NCBI RefSeq assembly: GCF_003182155.1 | Contig: NZ_QGTG01000002.1 | Location: forward strand, 248,001-312,000 | Length of the DNA stretch: 64,000 nt | Reading direction: 5' to 3' | Origin: Chitinophaga sp. S165 | Lineage (GTDB): Bacteria > Bacteroidota > Bacteroidia > Chitinophagales > Chitinophagaceae | Shown here: positions 16,180 through 24,299 of the stretch, piece by piece | Layout: the number at the start of each line of letters is the position of its first letter | Position numbering within the stretch: the stretch's first letter is position 1 | Made by a program: the position numbers and the translations under genes | The notes under the pieces: generated by a model | What the model saw: only the letters and a program-made list of their open reading frames with translations | What the model was told of the DNA's origin: nothing | Databases searched by the model: none

Positions 16180-17556
16180 TTACAGTTTGCCGTACGCTTT
16201 CAGGTAATCCACTTTTGAGATCGCCGCATTGTACAGTGCGTTGAAGTAATTGTTCTGCGCCTTGAGTAACTCATTTTCAGCAGTGCTCATTTCCAGACTG
16301 GAGCCTACACCTTCACGGTACTTAACCTGTGTTGTATTGTACACTTCCTGTGCCAGCGCCATGTTACTTTCCTGTGCTTCCAGTGTCAGGATGTTATTCC
16401 GGAGATTGGAACTGGATTGCGCCTGTTCCATATCAATACCCAGTTTTGTATTTTCCAGACTGATCTCTGTTTTCTTTACCTGCAGGAACGCCTGATCTTC
16501 TTTACGTCTGCGCTGTAACCCGCTGAAAATAGTAAATGAGAGGTTCACTCCGTATCCCACATATCCGTACCAGGTTTGACGGTCGAAGTAGTTGAACACA
16601 TCACTCGCGCGGCTGATACCGGCAGTACTAAAGAGCGACAGTGTAGGTAATACGCCCAGTTTATAACGTTTCAGATCATACTCATACGCTCTTCGCTGTT
16701 CCTGCAGCAACTGGTATTCTATGCGCTGTGAATAATCAAAACGTTCAGCGGTAGCGGCAGATTTGATCTCTGCTGTTGTCAGCGTATCTGTGAGTGTGAT
16801 AGTCTGCTGAATAGGCATACCCATCTGATACTTCAACGCAGCAATACCTACTTCTGTTACATTACGGAGCTTTGTTTCTTCTGTTTTCAGATTGGTCAGC
16901 TGTACTACGAGCCTGTCTACATCTAGCTTTTCAACAAGGCCATTTTTGTAGGTCTCCTGCGTTTCGCCCAGTAGTTTTTCCAGGTTGGTGATGTTGTTGG
17001 TCAGGATCTCAAGTGCGCGGCGTGCAGAGAGTACATTATAATATGCTTTGTACACATTCGCCTTTACATCGATCTCAGATTTCTGAACACCTTTGGCTGC
17101 CAGCTGTTCCAGGGTTTGGCGGGCCTGCAGGGCTACCAGTACGCTCGGATCGAATAGCACCTGTTTCAGCGTCACTTCACCGATCACATTGAACTTCAGT
17201 CCGAATGAAAAAGGCACCAGGGTACCTTTAGGCACTGTATCGCTGAAGTTAGAAGCATCGATCAATTGTTTCTGTACGATTGGGTTATGCTGAAAGGTTC
17301 CTGAACCAGCCAGGTTTGGAAGGGCCAGGCCACTTACTTCTTTATTTTTAGCCAGCTGAATGAGCTCATCCAGTTTGGCTGTACGCACGGTAGCCTGATT
17401 GGCCAGTGCGTAATCAACTGCCTGCTTTACAGACAGCGGAACATTCTCCTGCAGCGGTGGTTTTGGTTGCTGCTGGGCTATCCCATGGTGAAAGATCATC
17501 AGCAGCAGGAATCCTGTTAAACCTGCGTGCTTTTTGTCAAGTTGCATAAAGGTCAT
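16180..17556 (-). CDS. TolC-family outer-membrane efflux channel protein
   Basis: A 458-residue protein with a signal peptide (about residues 12-27) and two outer-membrane-efflux-protein repeats built of long amphipathic helices. The first begins around VKQAVDYALANQATV and the second around DYSQRIEYQLLQEQ. A C-terminal YREGVGSSLEMSTAENELL is characteristic of the family. It forms the trimeric channel for the RND pump encoded downstream. Its start lies 4 bp after the tetR stop, so regulator and channel are translationally close. Confidence 0.95.
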   Translation of the reverse strand: MTFMQLDKKHAGLTGFLLLMIFHHGIAQQQPKPPLQENVPLSVKQAVDYALANQATVRTAKLDELIQLAKNKEVSGLALPNLAGSGTFQHNPIVQKQLIDASNFSDTVPKGTLVPFSFGLKFNVIGEVTLKQVLFDPSVLVALQARQTLEQLAAKGVQKSEIDVKANVYKAYYNVLSARRALEILTNNITNLEKLLGETQETYKNGLVEKLDVDRLVVQLTNLKTEETKLRNVTEVGIAALKYQMGMPIQQTITLTDTLTTAEIKSAATAERFDYSQRIEYQLLQEQRRAYEYDLKRYKLGVLPTLSLFSTAGISRASDVFNYFDRQTWYGYVGYGVNLSFTIFSGLQRRRKEDQAFLQVKKTEISLENTKLGIDMEQAQSSSNLRNNILTLEAQESNMALAQEVYNTTQVKYREGVGSSLEMSTAENELLKAQNNYFNALYNAAISKVDYLKAYGKL

Positions 17557-17560
17557 TGGT

Positions 17561-18172
17561 TTATTTCTGTAGTTGTAGTTTGTTCTCTTCTACTCGTTTA
17601 TATCCTTCGGCTGATACCAGGCCATACAGAAAATGTTCCAGCACGATACACTGCACTTTACTCATATCGTATTTCCCATATGGAAATACATCTGGCTGGA
17701 AACACAGCATGGAGGTGGCCAGGCGGTACTGTGTCATAATTCCTATGTCAAAATCCGTTCTGTACAACCCTTCACGTACACCTCTTTCAAGGTTCTGTCT
17801 TACTGTCTTCTGCAGGTTGTTGTTCATATAATTCTGGAATACCTGGTAAGCCCTGGCATGAAACTTCTGAAGATCGAACAGGATAATAGGGTTCATGTTA
17901 CGGAAACTCTGATCCATCATTTTCATGACCAGGAACAGCTCGTCAATTGCGTTTGAGGCCTTGTCCTGATTTTCGATGCACTCCTTGTCCATGTTGTCGA
18001 GATAACGGCTTATGGCGTGCATCACCAGTTCATCCTTATCAGCAAAATGTGCATACAGCGTCTTTTTTGACACTCCCATACGTTGGGCGATATCATCCAT
18101 GGTGATTGAGCGTGTTCCGAATTGACAGAACAGACTGAATGCAGTATCCAGAATACGTTCCTGTATTTCCAT
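17561..18172 (-). CDS. TetR/AcrR-family regulator of the efflux operon
   Basis: A 203-residue regulator. The N-terminal HTH spans about residues 7-50 (ILDTAFSLFCQFGTRSITMD, then RMGVSKKTLYAHFADKDEL). The all-helical C-terminal half is a ligand-binding domain of variable sequence. It is the first gene of the tetR-tolC-mfp-rnd operon and so probably represses its own operon. A perfect 8-bp inverted repeat next to the operon's -7 box (18301-18330) is the obvious candidate operator. The inducer is unknown. Confidence 0.95.
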   Translation of the reverse strand: MEIQERILDTAFSLFCQFGTRSITMDDIAQRMGVSKKTLYAHFADKDELVMHAISRYLDNMDKECIENQDKASNAIDELFLVMKMMDQSFRNMNPIILFDLQKFHARAYQVFQNYMNNNLQKTVRQNLERGVREGLYRTDFDIGIMTQYRLATSMLCFQPDVFPYGKYDMSKVQCIVLEHFLYGLVSAEGYKRVEENKLQLQK

Positions 18173-18292
18173 TTTGTGATTTGTGTGTTCGTTCTTGGTT
18201 TTTTCTGTAAATCCTTATAATGGCGGCTGTTTATTCCATTCCCGGCTTCATAGTTTTCTTAGTGGTCTCCAACTTGATTTGCGATGCTGGGA

Positions 18293-18300
18293 CAAAACTA
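18293..18300 (-). promoter_or_regulatory. -7 box of the tetR-efflux operon
   Basis: The minus strand reads TAGTTTTG, an exact TAnnTTTG match, 120 bp upstream of the tetR start and directly abutting the inverted repeat at 18301-18330. Confidence 0.6.
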
Positions 18301-18330
18301 TGGAAACTTTTTAAACGATAATAGTTTCCA
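18301..18330. promoter_or_regulatory. Candidate TetR operator (30-bp inverted repeat)
   Basis: Perfect arms TGGAAACT (18301-18308) and AGTTTCCA (18323-18330) are separated by 14 A+T-rich bases. The element fills the space immediately upstream of the -7 box, where bound repressor would block RNA polymerase. Operator function is inferred from position and symmetry. Confidence 0.6.
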
Positions 18331-18435
18331 ACGTAATTATTTTTAATATAGTTATCCAGTACTGCTTAATTGTTTAGATAACCATCTGTTTTACAGACTT
18401 ATACATATCAACCGTCCCGGATAAAATAAACGATG

Positions 18436-18443
18436 TAACTTTG
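18436..18443 (+). promoter_or_regulatory. -7 box upstream of the DUF502 gene
   Basis: TAACTTTG matches TAnnTTTG exactly, 62 bp before the start codon at 18506. Confidence 0.5.
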
Positions 18444-18505
18444 ACGCCGTCAGATATTCATTTTCCTGGGTTCCCGGATCATACACGTATCTGCATTTAA
18501 ATTAT

Positions 18506-19144
18506 ATGTCTCCTAAAACACGTCTTAAGCTTCTGGCGGCCCGCGTATTACGGTATTTTTTCCAGGGCTTACTGATACTGGCACCCATTGGCGTTACGGC
18601 GCTGACACTGTACTGGGTTTTTGTCACTATTGACAATATCATTCCTAAAGAGATCCTTCCTCTTGAAACTCCGCTGAAATACCTCCGTTACAAAGGGGTC
18701 GGATTTGTATTGGTACTGGCACTGGTGATCGTAGTCGGCTACTTGAGTTCTTCTTTTATTGTCGGCCGCATTTTCGCGTTGTTCGATCATTTGATGGAAA
18801 GAACACCTTTTATTAAATATATATACACCTCCGTCAAAGACGTCTTTGATGCTTTCGTCGGTGAGAAAAAGAAATTTGATCATCCTGTACTGGTACAGGT
18901 CTATGGTGTAGATGTATGGGAAATGGGTTTCATTACTCAGGCAGATGTTTCCAGTCTTGGTCTGGAGGGATATACAGCCGTGTATGTCCCGCATGCCTAC
19001 GCCATTACCGGGAAGGTATTTATGGTGCCTGTCAGCAAGGTAAAACCGCTAACCAATATCTCTGCCGGAGAAGCTATGAAGTTTGCCGTGAGCGGTGGCG
19101 TCACAAACATCGAAGTGCATGAGAAGAAAGAAGCCCACGCTTAA
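18506..19144 (+). CDS. DUF502 family inner-membrane protein
   Basis: A 212-residue protein with two transmembrane segments (about 16-38 and 60-86). Between them is a short loop containing the DUF502-like pattern IIPKEILPLETPLKYL. After them come TPFIKYIYTSVKDVFDAFVG and a globular C-terminal domain ending in a conserved-looking VPVSKVKPLTNISAGEAMKF segment. The family is widespread in bacteria and plants (COV-like) and has no established biochemical role. It is monocistronic with its own -7 box and terminator. It is divergent from the tetR-efflux operon, so the TetR operator could also affect it. Confidence 0.85.
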   Translation: MSPKTRLKLLAARVLRYFFQGLLILAPIGVTALTLYWVFVTIDNIIPKEILPLETPLKYLRYKGVGFVLVLALVIVVGYLSSSFIVGRIFALFDHLMERTPFIKYIYTSVKDVFDAFVGEKKKFDHPVLVQVYGVDVWEMGFITQADVSSLGLEGYTAVYVPHAYAITGKVFMVPVSKVKPLTNISAGEAMKFAVSGGVTNIEVHEKKEAHA

Positions 19145-19169
19145 TATCAGCATTTTTATTTAATATTAT

Positions 19170-19196
19170 AACGGAGTCCGATGGGCTCCGTTTTTT
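19170..19196 (+). terminator. Terminator after the DUF502 gene
   Basis: Stem AACGGAG/CTCCGTT with an 8-base loop followed by a run of T residues, about 25 bp after the stop. Confidence 0.85.
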
Positions 19197-19220
19197 GTTA
19201 ACCGCTTATTCCAAACAATC

Positions 19221-20162
19221 ATGCACCACATTTTCCGGACCATCAGTCTGCTCATCTTTTCCCAGTCTGTATATGGTTGGGGATTCTTCGCCCATCAACG
19301 TATTAACCGGCTTGCGGTATTTACATTACCTCCGGATATGCTGGTACTGTACAAACCCAATCTTGAATATCTCACGACCCACGCTACTGATGCAGATAAA
19401 AGAAGATATATCATTGCTGAAGAAGGGCCGCGTCATTATATAGATATTGATCATTATGGACGGCCACCCTTTCCGGAGCTGCCACGTTCCTGGCAGGAAG
19501 CCGTGATACGGTATACCGCCGACACGTTGAACAGGTATGGTATCCTGCCCTGGTATATCGGGCAGATGGTATTGCGGCTAACAAAGGCCTTCCGCGATGG
19601 CGATGCCGACAAGATCATGAAGCTCAGCGCAGATATCGGCCACTATGTAGGAGACGCCCATGTACCGTTGCACGCCTGTTCCAATCATAACGGACAGCTT
19701 ACAGGGCAGGAGGGCATCCACGGATTATGGGAATCCAGGATCCCCGAACTGATGGCTGATAAGTCATTCCGATATTGGGCAGGCAAGGCACATTATATAA
19801 AGGATATCAGTACAAGTACCTGGCAGATCGTGCTGGAAAGCGCAATGGCAGCCGACACTGTACTGCGGCAGGAAAAAATACTAAGTGACGCTTATCCCTC
19901 CGGCAGGAAATTTGCGCACGAAAGGCGCAATGGAAAACTTGTGAGAAATTACGCAACAACTTATGTAGAGAACTATCATTCGGTGTTGGGAGGAATGGTG
20001 GAACGCCGTATGCGGGCTGCTATCAGCGCCACGGCCAGCTATTGGTACACCGCATGGGTGAATGCCGGCATGCCGGTTTTAAACAGGCTGAAAGCAGGCA
20101 GGATAACAGACCCGCCGGTTCAGCCAGCCACAGCACCTATGATAGGCAGGCAGGAAGAATAA
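19221..20162 (+). CDS. Secreted zinc-dependent phospholipase C / S1-P1 nuclease-like protein
   Basis: A 313-residue protein with a short signal peptide whose predicted cleavage would leave Trp20 as the first mature residue, as in the zinc-dependent phospholipase C and S1/P1 nuclease superfamily, where this Trp ligates zinc. Other candidate ligands are seen: H25 (GFFAHQRIN), the RHYIDID segment (71-77), GHYVGDAHVPLH (140-151: H141, D145, H147, H151) and GIHGLWE (165-171). It probably hydrolyses phosphodiesters (phospholipid or nucleic acid) outside the cytoplasm; which of the two is not decidable by eye. It starts soon after the DUF502 terminator and ends about 180 bp before serC. Confidence 0.8.
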   Translation: MHHIFRTISLLIFSQSVYGWGFFAHQRINRLAVFTLPPDMLVLYKPNLEYLTTHATDADKRRYIIAEEGPRHYIDIDHYGRPPFPELPRSWQEAVIRYTADTLNRYGILPWYIGQMVLRLTKAFRDGDADKIMKLSADIGHYVGDAHVPLHACSNHNGQLTGQEGIHGLWESRIPELMADKSFRYWAGKAHYIKDISTSTWQIVLESAMAADTVLRQEKILSDAYPSGRKFAHERRNGKLVRNYATTYVENYHSVLGGMVERRMRAAISATASYWYTAWVNAGMPVLNRLKAGRITDPPVQPATAPMIGRQEE

Positions 20163-20213
20163 AAGAGCGACCCAATTAATTTCGATTTTAAAAAAATATA
20201 AATTATCTTTGTT

Positions 20214-20221
20214 AGTACTAT
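20214..20221 (+). promoter_or_regulatory. -7 box upstream of serC
   Basis: TATCTTTG matches TAnnTTTG exactly, 124 bp before the preferred serC start at 20346. Confidence 0.45.
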
Positions 20222-20345
20222 CTTTTTAGCCTTATCCTACACGCGTTCAGCATCATAAGTGAAATGCCATACTTTTTTTTCCATTCCTCTGACAAAACCA
20301 AGCAAAGTGGAACAAGCAAACAATTTATTTAACTTAGAACGACCT

Positions 20346-21416
20346 ATGAAGGTGCACAATTTTAACGCAGGGCCTTCCATATTGCCAAACGAAGTGCTGT
20401 ACAAGGCCAGTAAAGCTTTGATTGACTTTGAGGGTTCAGGAATGTCAATTTTAGAAATAGGGCATAGAACACCGCTGTTTCAGGCTGTACTGGATGAGGC
20501 AAGGGATCTTGTAAGAGAGCTGATGCAACTCGAGGATGACTTCGAGGTGCTTTACCTTCACGGAGGTGCTACTACGCAGTTCATGCAGATACCCATGAAC
20601 CTCCTTGAAAATGATGGTACAGCTTCTTATATCGATACCGGTGTATGGAGTAATAAGGCAATTAAGGAAGCCAAACAATACGGCTTCGTGGATGTAGCTG
20701 GCAGCTCTAAAGAGAGCAACTATAACCACATCCCCAAACAGTTTAACATTTCCCCGAAATCTACGTATCTGCACATTACGACCAATAATACCATCTATGG
20801 TACGCAATGGCAGAAGATACCGGAAACGAATGTTCCACTGGTTGCCGATATGAGCTCAGATATCTTGAGCCGCCCCATGGACTTTAATAAGTTCTCTCTC
20901 ATCTATGCAGGCGCACAGAAAAACATGGGCGCTGCAGGTACTACGCTCGTTGCAGTTCGTAAAAGCATTTTGGGTAAGGTAACCCGTAAGATTCCTACCA
21001 TTCTAGACTATCGCAATCACATTGAGAATGGTTCAATGTTAAATACCCCTCCCGTATTTGCGATCTACATCTCCATGCTCACGCTCCGCTGGCTGAAAGA
21101 ACAAGGTGGCGCAGCTGCTATGGAAATACAGAACGAAAAGAAAGCAGCGCTGTTGTACAGCGAGATCGATCAGAACCCGCTGTTCCGTGGTACCGTGCAG
21201 AAAGAAGACAGGAGCCGTATGAACGTATCGTTCATCATGGATAAACCTGAACTGGAAGAAGAATTCCTGAAGTTCTGCAAGAAAGAAGATATCGTAGGCA
21301 TCAAAGGACATCGCCTGGTAGGTGGTTTCCGCGCCTCTCTCTATAATGCACTGCCTTTCGAAAGTGTAGAAGTACTGGTGGAAGCCATGAAGTACTTCAG
21401 CCTGAAGAAAGCATAG
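20346..21416 (+). CDS. serC: Phosphoserine aminotransferase
   Basis: A 356-residue PLP enzyme that converts 3-phosphohydroxypyruvate and glutamate to phosphoserine and 2-oxoglutarate (serine, and in some organisms pyridoxal phosphate, synthesis). I chose the ATG at 20346 because the family begins with the HNFNAGPS motif (residues 4-11). The in-frame ATG at 20259 adds 29 unrelated residues. Further motifs are EIGHRTPLF (37-45), LHGGATTQFM (71-80) and YAGAQKNMGAAG (187-198) with the Schiff-base Lys192. The family length is about 360. The next gene is a DUF1015 protein; serA (phosphoglycerate dehydrogenase), often adjacent in this phylum, is not here. Confidence 0.95.
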   Translation: MKVHNFNAGPSILPNEVLYKASKALIDFEGSGMSILEIGHRTPLFQAVLDEARDLVRELMQLEDDFEVLYLHGGATTQFMQIPMNLLENDGTASYIDTGVWSNKAIKEAKQYGFVDVAGSSKESNYNHIPKQFNISPKSTYLHITTNNTIYGTQWQKIPETNVPLVADMSSDILSRPMDFNKFSLIYAGAQKNMGAAGTTLVAVRKSILGKVTRKIPTILDYRNHIENGSMLNTPPVFAIYISMLTLRWLKEQGGAAAMEIQNEKKAALLYSEIDQNPLFRGTVQKEDRSRMNVSFIMDKPELEEEFLKFCKKEDIVGIKGHRLVGGFRASLYNALPFESVEVLVEAMKYFSLKKA

Positions 21417-21446
21417 TAATTTAGAATATAGTAATATCATATAAAC

Positions 21447-21473
21447 AAAGGGTCCTGCGCTGCAGGGCCCTTT
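21447..21473 (+). terminator. Probable terminator after serC
   Basis: A GC-rich hairpin (AAAGGG-TCCTGC with GCAGG-GCCCTTT) about 30 bp after the stop. The following T tract is weak. Confidence 0.6.
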
Positions 21474-21529
21474 GCTATTTTCGACAATTCAAACACATAC
21501 AAGTACTTAGACGGGAAAAATTAATTAGT

Positions 21530-21537
21530 TACTTTTG
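21530..21537 (+). promoter_or_regulatory. -7 box upstream of the DUF1015 gene
   Basis: TACTTTTG matches TAnnTTTG exactly, 20 bp before the start codon at 21558. Confidence 0.55.
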
Positions 21538-21557
21538 CGGCCTAACAATCTAATATC

Positions 21558-22799
21558 ATGGCAATCATCAGACCGTTCAGAGGATTAAGACCTACTCAGG
21601 AACTCGCAGAAAAAGTAGCTGCCCGCCCTTACGATGTGCTCAGCGCAGCAGAGGCCAAAGCAGAAGCTGCTGGTAACCAGTACTCGTTTTACCATGTTTC
21701 CAAATCGGAAATTGACCTTCCTGAAGGTACCGATGCGCATAGTCAGGCCGTATACGATAAAGCGGCAGAGAACCTGCAGAAATTTATCAAAGAGGGTACC
21801 CTCTTCCAGGATGATGCGCCTTGCTATTACATCTACCGCCTCATTATGAACGGCCGTACGCAGACAGGGCTTGTATGTGCATCTTCCGTATCGGACTACA
21901 ATATGGGGATCATCAAAAAACATGAATTTACCCGTCCCGACAAAGAACTGGACCGTATCAACAATATCAAGACCACCCGTGCACAGACCGGAAACGTATT
22001 CCTGGCCTATAACGATGTTCCTGAAGTAAACTCACTCATAGAGCATTGGGTACATGCCCACAAACCGGCTTATGATTTTACCGCTGCCGATGGCATCCAG
22101 CATACAGTTTGGGTAGTGAACGAGCCGGCCGCTGTAAATGAGATCACTTCCCTCTTCGCTTCCAAAGTACCGCATACATATATTGCTGACGGGCATCACC
22201 GTGCTGCATCTGCATCTCTGGTACAGAAGGAATTTGAAGAAAAACAGATGATCTCTACAGACGATCCGGCCAATTTCTTCCTGACCACGATCTTCCCGGC
22301 CAGCCAGCTGGTGATCCTGGATTATAACAGACTGGTAAAAGACCTCAACGGACTGACCAAAGAAGCGCTGATCTCCCGCCTGGAATATGACTTTACCGTA
22401 GAAGCTATCGGTCACCTGCCACAGCAACCGACCATGCTACACGAATTCAGCATGTATATTGACGGCAAGTGGTACCGCCTGGTGGCTAAAGAAGGTACGT
22501 ATACCACAGATCCTATTGGCATCCTGGACGTGACCATCCTTTCCAACAATGTGCTGGACAAGATCCTGGGTATCAAAGACCAGCGTACCGACAAACGCAT
22601 CGACTTCGTTGGTGGCATCCGCGGCTTGCAGGAACTGGTGAAGAGAGTGGACAGCGGTGAAATGAAGGTGGCCTTTGCACTGTATCCTGTTACCATCCAG
22701 CAACTGTTCGACATTGCCGATAGCGGTAATGTAATGCCGCCAAAAAGCACCTGGTTCGAGCCGAAACTGCGTGATGGCCTTATTTCACAGACGATTTAA
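21558..22799 (+). CDS. DUF1015 family protein
   Basis: A 413-residue cytoplasmic protein of the DUF1015 family. It opens with IIRPFRGLRPTQELAEKV and the AARPYDVLSAAEA segment typical of the family. It contains the central HTYIADGHHRAASA motif (about residue 210), which looks like an active-site or nucleotide-binding loop. The biochemical role is not established. In many Bacteroidota the gene sits beside serC and serA, suggesting a link to serine metabolism; here it directly follows serC with its own promoter box. A hairpin follows the stop. Confidence 0.9.
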   Translation: MAIIRPFRGLRPTQELAEKVAARPYDVLSAAEAKAEAAGNQYSFYHVSKSEIDLPEGTDAHSQAVYDKAAENLQKFIKEGTLFQDDAPCYYIYRLIMNGRTQTGLVCASSVSDYNMGIIKKHEFTRPDKELDRINNIKTTRAQTGNVFLAYNDVPEVNSLIEHWVHAHKPAYDFTAADGIQHTVWVVNEPAAVNEITSLFASKVPHTYIADGHHRAASASLVQKEFEEKQMISTDDPANFFLTTIFPASQLVILDYNRLVKDLNGLTKEALISRLEYDFTVEAIGHLPQQPTMLHEFSMYIDGKWYRLVAKEGTYTTDPIGILDVTILSNNVLDKILGIKDQRTDKRIDFVGGIRGLQELVKRVDSGEMKVAFALYPVTIQQLFDIADSGNVMPPKSTWFEPKLRDGLISQTI

Positions 22800-22821
22800 G
22801 TATTCTGATCATATAATTATG

Positions 22822-22860
22822 GCGCCTGCCGGGGAGTATATCACTTCCTGGCAGGCGTTC
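22822..22860 (+). terminator. Probable terminator after the DUF1015 gene
   Basis: Stem CGCCTGCC/GGCAGGCG (22823-22830 and 22850-22857) with additional inner pairing, followed by a mixed T/C tract. The T run is imperfect. Confidence 0.6.
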
Positions 22861-22943
22861 CTGTTTAACGTATGTTTTACTCTCAAACGGCACAAAATCC
22901 TCTAATAGAAACAGCTTCATACAGCAACAAAATTTGATTCATC

Positions 22944-23045
22944 CTATATCCTATAGGCCCTCTACGCCGTTGTTAGCCCGTACTTTCTATATCGATCGAT
23001 ATAGAAAGTACGGCTAACAACGGCGTAGAGGGCCTTTGGATATAG
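22944..23045. repeat. 102-bp near-perfect inverted repeat
   Basis: Centred on TCGATCGA at 22992-22999. The central 36 bp (22978-23013) are perfectly self-complementary. One unpaired C at 22977 follows, then 21 further perfect pairs (22955-22976 with 23014-23035, allowing for the register shift). After a small mismatch the outer arms CTATATCC (22944-22951) and GGATATAG (23038-23045) pair again. It lies between two plus-strand genes and is not followed by a T tract. No open frame, terminal target duplication or transposase is seen. Confidence 0.9.
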
Positions 23046-23180
23046 AGATCGATCCTGATCAGGCCAAAGACGTATCGTTACAAAGACAATAATGCCCTGT
23101 TGCCTAAACTTGCTTTCTCCACCCCCTTCTGAATGTTTGGCACATTTTTTCTTTATTTTTACAGCAAACGTCTGACAGGC

Positions 23181-24260
23181 ATGAATATGAGGGCATCTTT
23201 ATTGAAAATGGGCTTATTTACAGCCATATTAATTTCATCTGTAATAAGTGTATCCGCTCAGGATGCAAGGGAATTGTACAACACAGCCACAGGATTTATA
23301 CGCGACGGCGATTATTCCAATGCTATCCTGGTACTGAACCAGGCATTGCAACAGGAGCCGGACAACATAGAATACAAAAAACAACTCGGCTTTGCCTATT
23401 ATCTCCAGGGAGATATGAATAAGGCTAAAAATGTAATAGAGCCCATACTGAATAAGAAAGAAGCCGATGAGCAGACATTCCAGATAGCGGGGAATATTTA
23501 TCAATCCAGGCAGGAATGGAAAACAGCCCAGAAGCTGTATGAAAAGGCATTACGTAAATTCCCGGAAAGCGGGGAGCTATACAATGACAACGGACAGTTG
23601 CTCATGTTCCTGAAAGTATTCGAGGGTGGTATGGGCAGCTACCTGAAAGGCATTGAAAAGGCCCCGAACTTCCCCGGTAACTACTACAATGCTATCAAAG
23701 CATATGTGTACATGAACAACCCAATATGGGTGATCATTTACGGTGAGGTCTTTGTGAACCTGGAAAGTTACACAGCCCGTACGGCTGAAGTAAGGAATCT
23801 GCTGCTGGACGCTTATAAATCTTTATATAATGATCCGTCCCTGCTCACTAAAGCCATAGAAGACGAGAACGATATGAAGAACAGGAAAAAGCCTACGGCT
23901 GATTTTCTGTCTTCCTACAAAGCCTCTATGGGCAAACAGGCCAGTGTAGTGATGTCAGGTATCGATCCGGAAACGCTGGTCATGTTACGTACCCGCTTCC
24001 TGCTGGACTGGTACAACTTTGCCGGAGTGAAGTTCCCGTATGCGCTGTTCGATTTTCAACGCAGCCTGCTGAAACAGGGTATGTTCGAAGCTTACAATCA
24101 GTGGATGTTCGGCCCGGTGGCAAACCAGCCAGCTTACAGGGCCTGGACTACCATGCACAAGAAAGAATATGACACCTTTTTGCAATACCAACGTAATCAT
24201 CCTTTGAAACTAAGACCGGATGAATATTACAATGATAATAAGTTTTCATTGGTGAGGTGA
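23181..24260 (+). CDS. Secreted tetratricopeptide-repeat protein
   Basis: A 359-residue protein from the ATG at 23181; an upstream in-frame ATG at 23133 would disrupt the signal peptide. The signal peptide covers about the first 26 residues, ending VSAQ. Two to four TPR units follow: ARELYNTATGFIRDGDYSNA, IEYKKQLGFAYYLQGDMNKA and WKTAQKLYEKALRKFPESGE. The C-terminal 170 residues are not an obvious repeat and contain a Tyr/Trp/Phe-rich stretch (RTRFLLDWYNFAGVKFPYAL). It probably acts as a periplasmic or envelope scaffold; partner unknown. The paaN gene follows after about 40 bp with no terminator, so the two may be cotranscribed. Confidence 0.8.
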   Translation: MNMRASLLKMGLFTAILISSVISVSAQDARELYNTATGFIRDGDYSNAILVLNQALQQEPDNIEYKKQLGFAYYLQGDMNKAKNVIEPILNKKEADEQTFQIAGNIYQSRQEWKTAQKLYEKALRKFPESGELYNDNGQLLMFLKVFEGGMGSYLKGIEKAPNFPGNYYNAIKAYVYMNNPIWVIIYGEVFVNLESYTARTAEVRNLLLDAYKSLYNDPSLLTKAIEDENDMKNRKKPTADFLSSYKASMGKQASVVMSGIDPETLVMLRTRFLLDWYNFAGVKFPYALFDFQRSLLKQGMFEAYNQWMFGPVANQPAYRAWTTMHKKEYDTFLQYQRNHPLKLRPDEYYNDNKFSLVR

Positions 24261-24299
24261 TTGGACCATTAGCAGTTAATCAATCCACAAATTCCACAT

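Noticed and set aside
22944..23045. Ordinary intrinsic terminator
   Set aside because: No T tract follows, arms are several times longer than usual, and a separate hairpin already ends the upstream gene.
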